This document shows positions 11,475 through 26,269 of a stretch of 64,000 nucleotides of DNA, in pieces; within the stretch, counting starts at the first letter, position 1, and each line of letters opens with the position of its first letter. The position numbers were made by a program, and so were the translations under genes. This stretch comes from Zygnema cylindricum (Eukaryota; Streptophyta; Zygnematophyceae; Zygnematales; Zygnemataceae): positions 62,001 through 126,000 of the forward strand of contig JBBHKE010002176.1 of NCBI GenBank assembly GCA_037447655.1. The letters are read 5' to 3'. The notes under the pieces are model-generated. The model was not told the origin of the DNA. It ran no database searches and saw nothing but the letters and a program-made list of their open reading frames with translations.

Positions 11475-13902
11475 CTACATTTTAACAATATCATCATAAA
11501 TACACCTTCTTGACTTCTCCGTCCAAAACCATAGATTTTGTCTCTTAAGTCTACGAATCTTATGATGTAAGCCTATAATATAATTGTTATGAATCGTAGC
11601 GCATCCCAAAACTTTACATTCCTTTGTTACATTCTTATTCCACAGCTGGTAGACACCTCCATTTGGGTGCAAATCTCTACTCATAAAAATGGTTCTCAAG
11701 CCCTCCCAAAGACATTCATTATCCCCAACTACTCGTTCTTTCCTGTCTCCACATAAAACGCTATAAAAACTAGGTTGTTCCGAAATAGCTTTGTATTTCT
11801 TCGCATGTTCAATGATATTCTCTAGTGCTCTAATCACTAAAGGTTCAGCCCTTGCAAGATAAAACCCTGAATTTATCGACTCAACACGAAAATTTGCGGG
11901 TTCTGCCTCCCACTGGCCGTCGGATTGTACCGGAAATGTATGTGGACCACAATCATAAAATTCTTTAATGGGATCTCGAAACCAAACAATATCCACATCC
12001 GTCCAAAGCACGTTGTACCCCATTCTTAAAATTTTTAAAACAATTAGTGGTTTCGACTTTGTAACTTTCTCAAAACATATCGTTCCATAGCTACACTTTT
12101 CTTTACGTTTTTCCGCTGGCGAATTTTCGGCTTCCACAACGAAATCAAACTTTTCTAAATAGACAGGAAGACCCAAAGTCATCGCAAAACGATAAACTTC
12201 TTCGTCTAATGCGGCTATCAAAGGATCCCTTAACCCTATGCGTCGAAGAGTACAAACAAAATTCATTAACATATTGGAATAATGACCAGAAACCCCGACA
12301 ACTGTCACAATTTTCCGATCGTCGGCCATGATTGGAAGAAGCTCCTCTAAAGTCATACCATCTTTAATTTGAAAAGAATCCCCTAATTCTTTTACGGTAA
12401 GACGAGGTTTTTGGGCAATTGCTTTACACAACCATTTCTCTCTTTCGTTTAATTGATCCTCCAAATTTAAAGTTTTGTTATCGGAAGGAGAAGGGCCCTT
12501 ACAGTTCACACTTTCTAAACAAGCTTTGCCATGAACTGCACATGAAAGAAAGGAGGTGGAGGTTGAGAAGGAGGAGGGGGGAGAGGCGGAGGGCGATGGC
12601 AAGGGGGAGGGGGAGGGGACAGAAACCGTACGTCTGCAATGCTCAGTTAGGATAGCGGCTCAACGAGGACACATTATGTGTGTGGGAATTGAGACCATGA
12701 CAAACACAGTATTTACAAAGAAACACATAAACAGATCAAATCACCCTCCCCCGCACAAAAATTGGTATTCTCGAGTCCAAAACATAATTGGGGAGTCTAA
12801 GGTTAGCTATGGCTATAACGACAACAACAATCAGCAAAAACTTACAAAAATAAGACTTTCAATTACTAAACTGGCCTGAGAGTGGGAGAAGAGAGGGGAA
12901 AATACCATTGTGGCATTCCTTTACAATCAAAGGATTTCTGGCCGGCCTTTCGTCCCTCTTTTCTTTCACTCTGTGAGCCCCGACAAAATCAAAATCCTTC
13001 CTTTTGCTTTCCATCTCCGTCAATCTCTCCTCCCCCTCCGACCTCCGGATAGAGGCGCAAATGACAGATGTCCCTCCCTCCACAACTGCCCTGTCAGTTT
13101 CCAATAGAGCTGCGTGAGCCAGCCACGTGTCCAGCTCAGAACGGTCAGCAGGAAAGGGAGGCATATCTGATTTGTACAGTTTTTCTCCATTGTTATTCCA
13201 AAGCCAAGCTCCGGCACCACCATCTGTCTCTAACCTCCCAAAGAGCACCACGTGGGAAGCTAAAGCGGCATCTTCTGCCAGCTGTCCTCCCGATTTTGTG
13301 ACATTGGCCAGGACAGCTGGGTACTGGCTGACTAGATACCGAGGCCACGTCATTAAAAAACCTTCTGCGGGAAATCTCTCGACGGCCTCCCGAATAGTGT
13401 GACTCAGAGCTGTCTCATTGACCAGTGCCACGTCAGCATTGACCACCATGGATAGATCTGACGAGGCAAGGAGAGCTCGGGCAATGACAGAGTGGAACAA
13501 AGGAAGGCCATGGCGGTTAGGGCTTCCGGGGGAAAAGACAAAGTCTACGTGGCAGTCTTGACGCACAGATCCAGGAAAGTCGGTAACTAATCCGGCAAAG
13601 GAGGAATGGTTTCCTAGCAAGATGACGTCAGGCGTAGGGCTCAGGCGGAGGAGAGACCGTACAGTTCTATGCAGCAGTTGGTTCGACTGTGCGAAGTCGA
13701 CAGGTGGCGGTATGAGGAATACGGAGAGGGACCAGGAGAGCGTCTTGCCGTCGGGAGGATCCTTCTCAAGTTTAGGATTTGAGGTCGACGAAAGGATTCG
13801 GAGAGGTCTTTGTTGCACATTAGGGTTCGCGAGAGGTTTCGCCTGAGAAGAGATGGAGCTGGAGAGAAGGAAGAAGGCGAGAAGGGCCACACGAGAGGCC
13901 AT
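11475..13902 (-). CDS. GT77-family glycosyltransferase, RAY1-like, copy 1 (two exons)
   Basis: Probable Golgi type II glycosyltransferase of family GT77 (plant cell-wall arabinosyl/xylosyl transferases); the closest type I can suggest is RAY1. Exon 1 is 13902-12906 and exon 2 is 12535-11475. The 370-bp intron has GT (12905-12904) and a pyrimidine tract ending TGCAG at 12536. The split codon joins in frame (phase 1), giving 685 residues. Residues 1-22 form a hydrophobic signal or anchor. Residues about 50-330 form an alpha/beta domain with VILLGN, DFVFSPG and NADVALVN, itself glycosyltransferase-like. The GT77 domain occupies about 405-685, with VVGVSGHYSNML, LWTDVDIVWFRDP (metal-binding DVD at 512-514) and ESINSGFYLARAEP. 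A TTTATAA-like element lies about 130 bp upstream of the ATG on the minus strand. Family call is firm; substrate is inference. Confidence 0.85.
12536..12905 (-). other. Intron of glycosyltransferase copy 1
   Basis: The 5' site reads AATG|GTATTT and the 3' site TTTCTTTCATGTGCAG|TTCATG on the minus strand. The tract before the acceptor is very rich in C/T (plus-strand GGAGGGGGAG runs at about 12550-12620). Relative to copy 2 it lacks about 230 bp and has an interrupted rather than homopolymeric pyrimidine tract. Confidence 0.85.
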
Positions 13903-14221
13903 TTATCAACAAAAACAGATCGACAAAGACAAAAAGAAAATGAAAACGAAAGGGTCGATTCCGCGCGGTTTTTTTTCGCGCCTTGAAACTCTCTTTGAAT
14001 AGGCTCCATCGGCACATCGGCAAGCTTATAAAAATTGCCCGCAAAAATTGTCTTGTACTAAAGTACTGTAATGATTTTCTGTCATTTTTTTCCGGGAGTT
14101 GTAATGTTTGGGACAAAAGGCGTCACTTAGGGTGTGTCCCCATGTAGTCGATACTTTGAAGAATTATTTTGGATTGTAGTGAAGATTCTCCGTACTACTT
14201 TGAAGAGCGTTCCCAATGTGC
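13903..14221 (-). promoter_or_regulatory. Upstream region of glycosyltransferase copy 1
   Basis: Similarity with the region above copy 2 continues to about 14030 (24250 in copy 2) and then fades. It includes a shared CATCGGCAAGC-type block and, in copy 1 only, a TTATAA-containing word near 14030. This is the likely 5' UTR/core promoter, but no element is proven. Confidence 0.45.
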
Positions 14222-14275
14222 GAAAATGAAATGAAAAGAAAAGAAATGAAAAGAAAAGAAATGAAAAGAAAAGTC
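14222..14275. repeat. Short purine tandem repeat, unit GAAATGAAAAGAAAA
   Basis: Three to four consecutive units of about 15 bp made of GAAATG and GAAAAGAAAA. Confidence 0.8.
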
Positions 14276-14419
14276 TTTATTGCAAAAATTGCGATGGCAA
14301 AACCCTCTGTGTACAAAAGGGGTAAAACTGTAAAAAAGCATTTGGAGAAAAAATAATAGTCGCGGGCGACCCGGTGCTTTGCCCTTTGGTTGCTTAGGGC
14401 CTTTCGATTTTGTACAGTA
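14276..14419. other. Short stretch without recognised features
   Basis: Nothing supported between the purine repeat and the MITE; the TA target dinucleotide of the MITE is at 14418-14419. Confidence 0.5.
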
Positions 14420-14618
14420 CACCGCGAATCGTTATTAGCGTTATGAACTCTATATCGGCACCCCAAAATTTTGACATTAATACCTTAAATAGAATAAACT
14501 ACACTATTTAAGGACGTGGACTATAATCTGCCACGTCTCCTGGCATTAAATTAGAATGAATGACGCTAATTTTTTCTTTACACTAATAATTTCTCAGCGC
14601 TAATTACGATTCGCGGTG
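14420..14618. mobile_element. MITE with TA target duplication, copy 1 (199 bp)
   Basis: The ends CACCGCGAATCGTTATTAGC and its inverse complement match at 21 of 22 terminal bases and are flanked by TA on both sides (14418-14419 and 14619-14620). Size, TA target and lack of coding capacity fit a Tc1/mariner-type (Stowaway-like) miniature element. The same end sequence, with TCGTTATTAG as core, recurs at 52234, 54653, 55497 and 58856. Confidence 0.75.
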
Positions 14619-14620
14619 TA

Positions 14621-14824
14621 CTATGTGTAATGCGATAGTACTGTACATATTTTGTACGGCCATTTTACGTGACGCTATCAGTAAAATTATGGTGGTGACA
14701 TAGTGTGACGCGATAGCAGTTACCGCTCCGAACACTTGCGTTTGGGAGACCAAACCTCAAGTCAAAGTGAAAAGTACGGTTCTGAATCGAGCGTTTTTAG
14801 GTGTGAAGGTCGCGTGTGAAGGGG
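14621..14824. other. Short stretch between MITE and second duplication unit
   Basis: No features. The identity block of unit B starts abruptly at 14825 (TTTAGTCCTCTC) with the first 17 bp of the LTR missing. Confidence 0.6.
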
Positions 14825-15556
14825 TTTAGTCCTCTCTATGCCTCAGTTGTAAGGGAGAGAGAGTTGTTCAAGACTTAATATTATTTTTGGTTGAGTTCGG
14901 TTTAGTAATTACTGAAATTAGTGTGACAGTGAAGTTAGGAGTTCACGGTTCATTCGCACTTGGGACACGCGGCGTCACTTGAGAGAAATGCGTGAGTATG
15001 TCCTCCGTGGACGTACGGAAGTTCGGCAGGACCACAGGACTTCGTGAAGTCACATCTACGGTGCAAGAATCCTCTAATCGGACGGGTGACGGCCGCCGCC
15101 AACAAATGCTAACAAGGCGTGACTATATCAATATCACTTTACGTTGTTTGAACGTCGGTGTAATTTTTTGGTAGAACAGAATTTTGACTATAGCGAATTA
15201 GTTGTTTAGTGTTGAGAATGTGGTTTATGACATACCTTCAGTACACAGGTATGCTCACAGTATTTGTTGTGTTAGAATGTTAGATGTATGGCTAGAATGC
15301 CTCCGTACAGCTTAGTGTAGTTTCAGTGTATAGAAGTAGGACTTAGTGAATTTGAGTCATTAGGAACAAATGATATGAAAAACTGTACACTCAGTTTTTA
15401 TGAAAATTCACCTCTGAATATCTCACAGATTTGTAAGCAAAATTAAATGAAATTTTGTGTGAATGTTTTTTTGTACGATATTTACAATCAAGTGGATTCA
15501 TAGGATTATTGTGTCTCGGTATTGAAAGTTATTGTCTTTCAAATTTGATGTTTTAT
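14825..15556 (+). repeat. Truncated copia LTR, copy B
   Basis: Same sequence as 4908-5639, lacking the first 17 bp of the LTR. No copia internal region lies to its left, showing that it arrived as part of the genomic duplication rather than by transposition. Confidence 0.75.
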
Positions 15557-15658
15557 CATCGGTATTTGTGGAAGCTTCCTCTCTTGATTTGTTCTACAAT
15601 GACTACTATTGTTGTTTCTTCTTCATCTTCAGTATTAGCAATTGTCTCATAACAACAA
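15557..15658 (+). repeat. Copia leader/gag start fragment, copy B
   Basis: Identical to 5640-5741; see that entry for the relation to element 1. Confidence 0.75.
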
Positions 15659-15940
15659 TTGATACTCGTGGCAGCTTAATGTAGTCAGTTTTTGAAGTGT
15701 AGTAGCACTTCACTTTATTGGGCAAACCAGATTTTATATGAGGGTTTGATTTTATATGGGATAATACAATTTCGGTTTTTCCCATACTTACATGTTTTGT
15801 ATTTTGTTTAGTGTGAAATTTGATGCATATATAAGTATTCAAGTTTGTTTAACTCGAGATGTTGTTAAGGTGGTATATGGAAATGGTGTATGCGTGTGGT
15901 CTGGATTTATCAACTTTGCCGCCTTATACATGATAAGAAA

Positions 15941-16209
15941 GCTAGCGACGAGTATGCTTCGTAGCTGGTTAAACATCCAGCGGCGAATTTTTCTCGTTGT
16001 TATTTTTTGAAACTGCACTTCCATAATATTCAATGGTTGCCCATTCAGCGGCGAAGCTGCCTCGTCGCTGAATGGAAATCCAGCGGCCAGACTACTTCGT
16101 CGTTATCTCCGAAAAAGCAAAGAGAATGCATTTTTTGTTTGCAATCAATCTAACGACGAGTCTCTCTCATCGCATGGCCTTACAGCGGCAAGGTTGGTTT
16201 GTCGCTAGT
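15941..16209. repeat. Cluster of six short hairpins (copy B)
   Basis: Same six imperfect inverted repeats as in copy A at offset 9917. The first lies at the right edge of the divergent patch and carries one change in its flank. Confidence 0.7.
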
Positions 16210-19220
<3,011 letters not shown>

Positions 19221-21415
19221 AAGTTGATCTAACGGCCAAAGGTTTAAGTTGCCATCGTTTGTATAACATTTAATAAACATTGATTCGCAACCATTTGTTG
19301 TTGATCGCCATTGTCCCCCATGCAATTGGTTTGAATATGCGTGAAAGGAAATTGTGAGACCATACCACTGTGGGAAAAGATGGCATGCAAAAAGCGTAGA
19401 TGCGCTTTTTTTCGAAACGATCGAAACCATAACCTGTGAGGCACAAATGACTAAAAAACAACATTTAAACGTGGTACAACAAATAAACATTAGACACGAA
19501 CCGGACCGAAACACTTATTTCGCAAACCTGATATCCACGGAAGTTCGCCGAAGCGATGATCCGCCCAATTCAACAATCTACATCTAATTGTATGTCTCCA
19601 TGTGCCAAATTAAGGGTCTTTTTCTATCGTTTTCCTCTAAAACTTAGAGCCGTGCCGCGTAAGTTTCAAACGTACAAAAAAATCGAAAAAAAGAGAAATA
19701 CATTTTTTTTGGCGGGGGTCTCAAGATTCTGATGCCATTTCACGTCGACCGGACGGGAGACGCAAAGGCAAAGCGCATCTCCTTCAACCGTGAAACGGCA
19801 TATGCTGTAAAGCGGTATATCTACAGTGTCACGGATAGTCATGCGACGTCATAAAAAGTTACAAAAATTAACGTGCATCATCACAAATTGTAGATGTTGT
19901 CAATCGTCACGGGCATTGTCAGTGTATACAACCGCCACACCTTAAGTAGCAATTTCGTTCTTATACACAGGGACACCTGAAATTCGGGTTTTTTAGGATC
20001 TTTGCTAAAAAACAAATTAAGTTCGCCAAGTTACAAGTACATGGAGAGATTTTAGCTCCGCATTGAGAAACTTTACACTTTTGTGCGCGTTCAGATTTTA
20101 TGTTGATCCTATCACGTACTTATAGCAGTAAGACAAAGCTGCCACAAGAAAAGAGCACAAGGGACAAATGCCGCGTAGTAGGATGTGACAGGCAATTAAC
20201 ACGACGACCATGTCATTTGTCACAAGAAAGCAAAACCGATGTAAAAAGCAATGTGAGAATAGTGTCATGTATTGTCAACATTGCAATGTCAACCAATCCA
20301 TACCTATCAACAGTTGAAGTGTGGAACCAAATCCCACGTTGAACATAAAAAGAAAAAATCGTAAGGCACGATCCTCTTTTATTAAATGTGTAGAGTACAA
20401 CATACAACAAATTCTGTACAATTGGCATTGTTGTGTATCGGTATCCAACTGCCGATAAGCGATATGTATTTTTTTTTCACCTACTTATAATCGATATATT
20501 CGTCCAGTATATCGATATCGTAATTATGGCGATAAATTTTCGATATATTGCGATGAATATTGATAATAATCGGGCTGATAAGTATCCACGATAATTTCGT
20601 ATTGTGGTACGGAATGGATTGTGCAATATTTTCCAAAAGCCCCACCCCCCCCCGCGCCGCGATATCTCCGTACTCACTTTGTACTTTATTTCCATACTGT
20701 AATTCCTTACTTTTGGAACGGACCACCCCTCCTAATTGAGTATCAGCAGTCGGAGCGACATTATTGGAGGACATTATTGGACCTCCAGTAAAATTATGGA
20801 AGTGAGTAAAATACTATTCTTGTTCGATTTTTTGGTTAGATACAGGATCGTAGGTTTGAGTGTGGCAACGGTTCAAGTGTGGCAACTCCATGGCAGAGCC
20901 CAGTTGAATTATATTAACGTGTAATAATTTTTAATCAGCTCTCAACCCTCAGTTGCTCTTAGAGATAAAACCTTCAAGAAAATACGCGATAGCAGCCATC
21001 TGAAGTCATGGGTGAAGTTAACAAATGTCCGAGATGCCATGTAAACGAGCCCCACTCAAAAAAGGAAAAAAGAAACCATAACAATGTCCTTTAGTGCACA
21101 CTAATTGAGATAATAAACTGTGCCTCTTGTTGTTGATTGTATACATTAAGGTTCCAATTCAGTTAAGCTAGGTATCTGATACTTATAAATAACATCCATT
21201 TCGAAACATGAACAAAACAAACCAAAATTTGACAGCAATCTACTAGTTGCAATCCATTTTCAAGTCCGTAGTTCAAGTTATCTATTTCAGAGGTCAAGAT
21301 TGACATGGCCCAACAAATTAAGTCGTTGATGTGATCAAATAACAACAAATTTTGACATTTTTTTTCCAATATATTTATAAACAGTTCAGGTTTCAATTCA
21401 CAACTTTATGCGATC
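19221..21415. other. Downstream region of glycosyltransferase copy 2, no gene seen
   Basis: Identical to 9281-11474 except for one extra C near 20650. No coding region is supported. Confidence 0.5.
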
Positions 21416-22511
21416 CTACATTTTAACAATATCATCATAAATACACCTTCTTGACTTCTCCGTCCAAAACCATAGATTTTGTCTCTTAAGTCTACGAATC
21501 TTATGATGTAAGCCTATAATATAATTGTTATGAATCGTAGCGCATCCCAAAACTTTACATTCCTTTGTTACATTCTTATTCCACAGCTGGTAGACACCTC
21601 CATTTGGGTGCAAATCTCTACTCATAAAAATGGTTCTCAAGCCCTCCCAAAGACATTCATTATCCCCAACTACTCGTTCTTTCCTGTCTCCACATAAAAC
21701 GCTATAAAAACTAGGTTGTTCCGAAATAGCTTTGTATTTCTTCGCATGTTCAATGATATTCTCTAGTGCTCTAATCACTAAAGGTTCAGCCCTTGCAAGA
21801 TAAAACCCTGAATTTATCGACTCAACACGAAAATTTGCGGGTTCTGCCTCCCACTGGCCGTCGGATTGTACCGGAAATGTATGTGGACCACAATCATAAA
21901 ATTCTTTAATGGGATCTCGAAACCAAACAATATCCACATCCGTCCAAAGCACGTTGTACCCCATTCTTAAAATTTTTAAAACAATTAGTGGTTTCGACTT
22001 TGTAACTTTCTCAAAACATATCGTTCCATAGCTACACTTTTCTTTACGTTTTTCCGCTGGCGAATTTTCGGCTTCCACAACGAAATCAAACTTTTCTAAA
22101 TAGACAGGAAGACCCAAAGTCATCGCAAAACGATAAACTTCTTCGTCTAATGCGGCTATCAAAGGATCCCTTAACCCTATGCGTCGAAGAGTACAAACAA
22201 AATTCATTAACATATTGGAATAATGACCAGAAACCCCGACAACTGTCACAATTTTCCGATCGTCGGCCATGATTGGAAGAAGCTCCTCTAAAGTCATACC
22301 ATCTTTAATTTGAAAAGAATCCCCTAATTCTTTTACGGTAAGACGAGGTTTTTGGGCAATTGCTTTACACAACCATTTCTCTCTTTCGTTTAATTGATCC
22401 TCCAAATTTAAAGTTTTGTTATCGGAAGGAGAAGGGCCATTACAGTTCACACTTTCTAGACAAGCTTCACCATGAACTGCACATGAAAGAAAAGAGGTGT
22501 AGGTTGAGGTA

Positions 22512-22577
<66 letters not shown>

Positions 22578-24126
22578 GAGGGGACAGAAACCCGTGCATG
22601 GACGTCTACAATGCTCAGTTAGGACAGCGACTCAACGAGAACACATTCATGTGCGCGCGAATTAAGACCATAACAAACAGAGTATTTACAAAAAAACACA
22701 TAAATAGATCAAATCACCCTTCCCCCCACGAAAATTGGTATTCTACAGTCCATAACATAATCGGGGAGTCTAAGATTAGCTATGGCTATCATCACTTCTC
22801 TTTCTCTGCTTGACATGACTCCCACTGTAGCAAATATCGTTCCTAGTCCCCAACAAATATTGACTTTTTAACTCCTCAACATGACGGAAAGCCAAATCGC
22901 CATGTAATTTCAGTACAGCACTACGGAAATGAAGGAGAGCAAGAAGTAATAAATAGAAGATACTGCCTGTCACGTTCTCTCAATCAAACACGACAAGAAA
23001 ATGTCGACTTTAGTGTGGACGTCCACCATTAGCGACAGCAGCAATCAACAAAAACTTACAAACATGAGACTTTCAATTAATGAACTGGCCTGAGAGTGGG
23101 AGAAGAGAGGGGAAAGGGACATAAATTACCATTTTGGCAGTCCTTTAAAATCAAAGGGTTTCCGGCAGGCCTTTCGTCCCTCGTTTCTTTCACACTGTGA
23201 GCCCCGACAAAATCAAAATCCTTCCTCTTGTTTTCCAGCTCCGTCGATCTCTCCTCCCCCTCCGACCTCCGGATAGAGGCACAAATAACAGACGTCCCTC
23301 CCTCCACGACTGCCCTTTCAGTTTCCAATAGAGCGGCGTGAGCCAGCCACGTGTCCAGCGCAGAACCGTCCGCAGGAAAAGGAGGCATATCTGATTCGTA
23401 CAGCTGTTCCCCATTGTTATTCCAAAGCCAGGCGCCGGCACCACCTTCTGTCTCTAACCGCCCAAAAAGTGCCACGTGGGAAGCTAAAGCAGCATCTTTT
23501 TCCAGCTGTCCTTCAGATTTTGTGACATTGGCCAGGACCGCTGGGTACTGGCTGACTAGATACCGAGGCCACGTCATCAAAAAACCTTTTGGGGTAAATC
23601 TCTTGACAGCCTCCCGAATAACGAGACTCAGAGCTGCCTCGTTGACCAGTGCCACGTCAGCATTGATCACCATGGATAGATCTGACGTGGCAAGGAGAGC
23701 TCGAGCAACGACGGAGTGAAATAAAGGATGGCCATGGTGGTTAGGATCTCCGGGGGAAAAGACAAAGTCGACATGGGTGTCTTGACGCACAGATCCAGGA
23801 AAATCGGCGACCAATCCGGCGAGGGAGGAACGGTTTCCTAACAAGATGACGTCAGGCGTAGGGTTCAGGCGGAGGAGAGATCGCACAGTTCTATTCAGGA
23901 GTTCTTTAGAATGTGCGGAGTCGACAGGTGGCGGTATGAGGAATACGGAGAGGGACCAGGAGAGAGTCTTGCCGTCGGGAAGATCCTTCTCCATGGTAGG
24001 ATTGGAGGGAGACAAGAGGATTCGGAGAGGCTTTTGGTGAAAATTAGGGTTCGCGAGAGGTTTCGCGTGACAAGAGATGGAGGTGGAGAGAAGGAAGAAG
24101 GCGAGAAGGGCCACACGAGAGGCCAT
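21416..24126 (-). CDS. GT77-family glycosyltransferase, RAY1-like, copy 2 (two exons)
   Basis: Same architecture as the gene at 11475-13902. Exon 1 is 24126-23130 (997 bp) and exon 2 is 22476-21416 (1061 bp), each exactly as long as in copy 1, giving 685 residues. The intron (22477-23129) is 653 bp, with donor AATG|GTAATT and acceptor ATGTGCAG|TTCATG. By eye, the 332 residues of exon 1 differ from copy 1 at 53 positions (about 16%), but the 353 residues of exon 2 differ at only two, both within its first 14. Signal/anchor, N-terminal alpha/beta domain, DVD motif at 512-514 and C-terminus are all kept, so both copies look functional. A poly-C run sits in the pyrimidine tract and a hAT-like element 228 bp upstream of the ATG. 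Family firm; substrate inferred. Confidence 0.85.
22477..23129 (-). other. Intron of glycosyltransferase copy 2
   Basis: Longer than the copy 1 intron because of a block at about 22790-23035 absent from copy 1 (insertion here or deletion there) and of the homopolymer at 22514-22576. The flanking intron sequence aligns with copy 1 at visibly lower identity than exon 2. Confidence 0.85.
22514..22576. repeat. 63-nt uninterrupted poly-G (poly-C on the gene strand)
   Basis: 63 consecutive G, about 40 bp upstream of the exon 2 acceptor in gene orientation, replacing the mixed GGAGGGGGAG tract of copy 1. It may be a real homopolymer expansion or a sequencing/assembly artefact. Confidence 0.9.
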
Positions 24127-24345
24127 TTGTCAACAAAAACAGATCGAAGAAGACGACAAGAATAGAAAATGAAACAAGCGCGTCGATTCCTCGCGGATTT
24201 CCACCTTAGAACTCTGTTTGACTTTGGCTCCATCGTCACATCGGCAAGCGCAGTTACGCTGGGTTTCCATGAGGCGGTCTCAGTTAACGTACGGATAGGT
24301 TTACTGCATGCCGTGAATCGCTACGCGAAATGTCTTGTAGTAATG
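24127..24345 (-). promoter_or_regulatory. Upstream region of glycosyltransferase copy 2
   Basis: The first ~125 bp above the ATG align with copy 1; beyond about 24250 the match is lost or weak. No TATA-like word comparable to copy 1 is obvious. Confidence 0.4.
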
Positions 24346-25188
24346 GTTGTAGTTAGTAGTGTTGGGTATCGAGGACCGTTTGCCGATATTCGATATATAT
24401 CGAATTTCAGGTATCCGATAATCGATATATCGCTTCGATATATCGAATTTCAAATAATCGTGATATATATTGCCAATATATCGCCGATATATCGTATCGT
24501 CAATATATCGAAGCTAAAAAAAAAAAAAAAAAAAAAAATCCCACAGGTTTTCAAAGTCTCGTGACTTCGGACAAAGCGACTGTAAAATCTTTGCCGGAAA
24601 GAAATACGGTTTTTTCCTGAAAGTCAGCAGAGTGAAGGAGATCTCTGAGGTACATTGACGAGGTACACTTGTGAAGTACACGTACGTCATAAGCAGGTAC
24701 AATTTTCCAGACGAAAAAGGTCGGTTTCCAGATATTCGATGATTTTTGAGATTTGGTAGTGAGCTTACGTGGAACCACTCATATCAGAACACGTATGTAA
24801 AACTTTTTGACAAAAGATACGCGATGCTGTCCGTACTATTAGAGAGACCTCCTCGTGTAACCATACCCCAAATAATTAATCATTACAATTTCAGAATTAG
24901 TACTTTTTTGTCGGTCACATTTTGCGGCGTCTACATTTAAGTCACAGAACGAAAATCACGGCGTACGTGGCGTATTAGACAATTTGACTTTTTCGCTAAA
25001 ATAACATATTATATAAAAAAATAAAAATAAATAAATTTAAGAAATACTATATATCGCGATATATATCGCGATAATTTATGTTGGTCTCGGTACGATATAT
25101 CGAGGACCCTGCTCAATCGATATTCGATATATAGAATATCGAGATTATCGCGATATGAATTTACCCGATACCCAACACTAGTTGTAGT
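24346..25188. mobile_element. hAT-like non-autonomous element with 8-bp target duplication
   Basis: The element 24354-25180 (827 bp) starts TAGTAGTGTTGGGTATCG and ends CGATACCCAACACTA, an inverted repeat of about 15 bp. It is flanked by GTTGTAGT at 24346-24353 and 25181-25188, an 8-bp target duplication typical of the hAT superfamily. The interior is rich in ATATCGATA words and has an A-run at 24516-24538. No transposase frame is present. After its removal, the flanks (ACTGTAATG/ACAGTAAT and TTTTCTGTC words near 25240 and 14070) may continue the alignment with copy 1. Confidence 0.8.
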
Positions 25189-25429
25189 AATGCACGCTTT
25201 TTTCAGGTGTTCTGAGGGCACTTTCGCATGTGCTAAAGTTACAGTAATTTTCTGTCGTTTTCCTCCACAACTTAGAAAAACACGAGAAAATCCGCAGCCG
25301 TACAAAAATTAAAGCTAACACCGTACACCTTGAAACTTTATATGTACTAGAGTTTGTCGTCTAGCGCAATGCAGTTTGTCGTCTAGCGCGTTTCAACCCA
25401 CTTTCGCGTCCTTCCAGCTCATCTTCAAA
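25189..25429. other. Short stretch without a gene
   Basis: Contains a small tandem doublet around CAGTTTGTCGTCTAGCGC (25345-25391). Possibly distant similarity with the upstream region of glycosyltransferase copy 1. Confidence 0.5.
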
Positions 25430-26269
25430 CTTTATATAAAATCACCTCGCGAGTGTTAGGATATTGGGCGAATCGGCGTCGGCCGAAATCGCGCCGTCAA
25501 ATGTTTTGTTCGGTTCACGTCAGTAATGTTTTGTTTCGTTTGGTATTGTACTTTTGTGTTGGTTCGGTTTAGTGCGATTGGCATTTGTACGAATCGGAAT
25601 TTGGACGATTTCACTGAAGCGTCAGTCAAATATAACATTTTCACGAAACGTAACGCTATCTTTTCGTCCGCGGAAATATTATATTTGTACGACGAAGCGG
25701 CAGTACTTTTATGTACGACCGATCCTGCAACGATCCTGCCATATTTTGCTCGATTCACAGAGATCGGATATTTTAGAATCCTGCCACATTTTTGCTCGAT
25801 TCACAGAGAGCAGATTTGTCAGACTTTAGGGAGCAGAATCTTCAAGTTAGAGGTAGCTTGATGTTGCCGGATATGGCAGGCGCACTCAGAGTGCATCTGG
25901 TCGTTATGTTTAGGGACTGTTTGCTATGTATTGATTTCATTTGTACTTGTTCTTTATTATGGTAGTGAGTCTTTAGTGAGTGAGTAGAGTTAGGAAATAT
26001 ATCATCCATCAAATGTATTCAGTGTGAGTGTGAGTGAGAATAAGTGTTCAATGTGAGTAGAAATCTGAGTGAGTTAGATTGGTAAGAGTGAAGGATTGTT
26101 TTGGAAAAGCCTCGGCTTAATATATTTATATTTTTTCGATGTGATATGTTATGAGGTGATTGAGAGTTATTTGTGTGTAAGCTTCCGCTGTGCATCATCT
26201 AGGTTTATTGTTTGTGAAGTGAGTCAATCCTTTTTTGTGTTATTAACAGCGAGGTGATTTTAAATAAAG
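25430..26269. repeat. Element bounded by CTTTATnTAAAATCACCTCGC inverted repeats
   Basis: The left end CTTTATATAAAATCACCTCG (25430-25453 with flanks) and right end CGAGGTGATTTTAAATAAAG (26249-26269) are inverse complements with one or two mismatches. The 800-bp interior has no convincing coding region. I do not recognise the family; I found no clear target duplication. Confidence 0.55.

Noticed and set aside
12541-12655. Minus-strand ATG at 12602 as the start of a separate single-exon glycosyltransferase
   Set aside because: The Pro/Ser-rich start is translation of the intron pyrimidine tract. A good acceptor at 12536 joins exon 1 in frame, and copy 2 has the same exon border but no such upstream frame.
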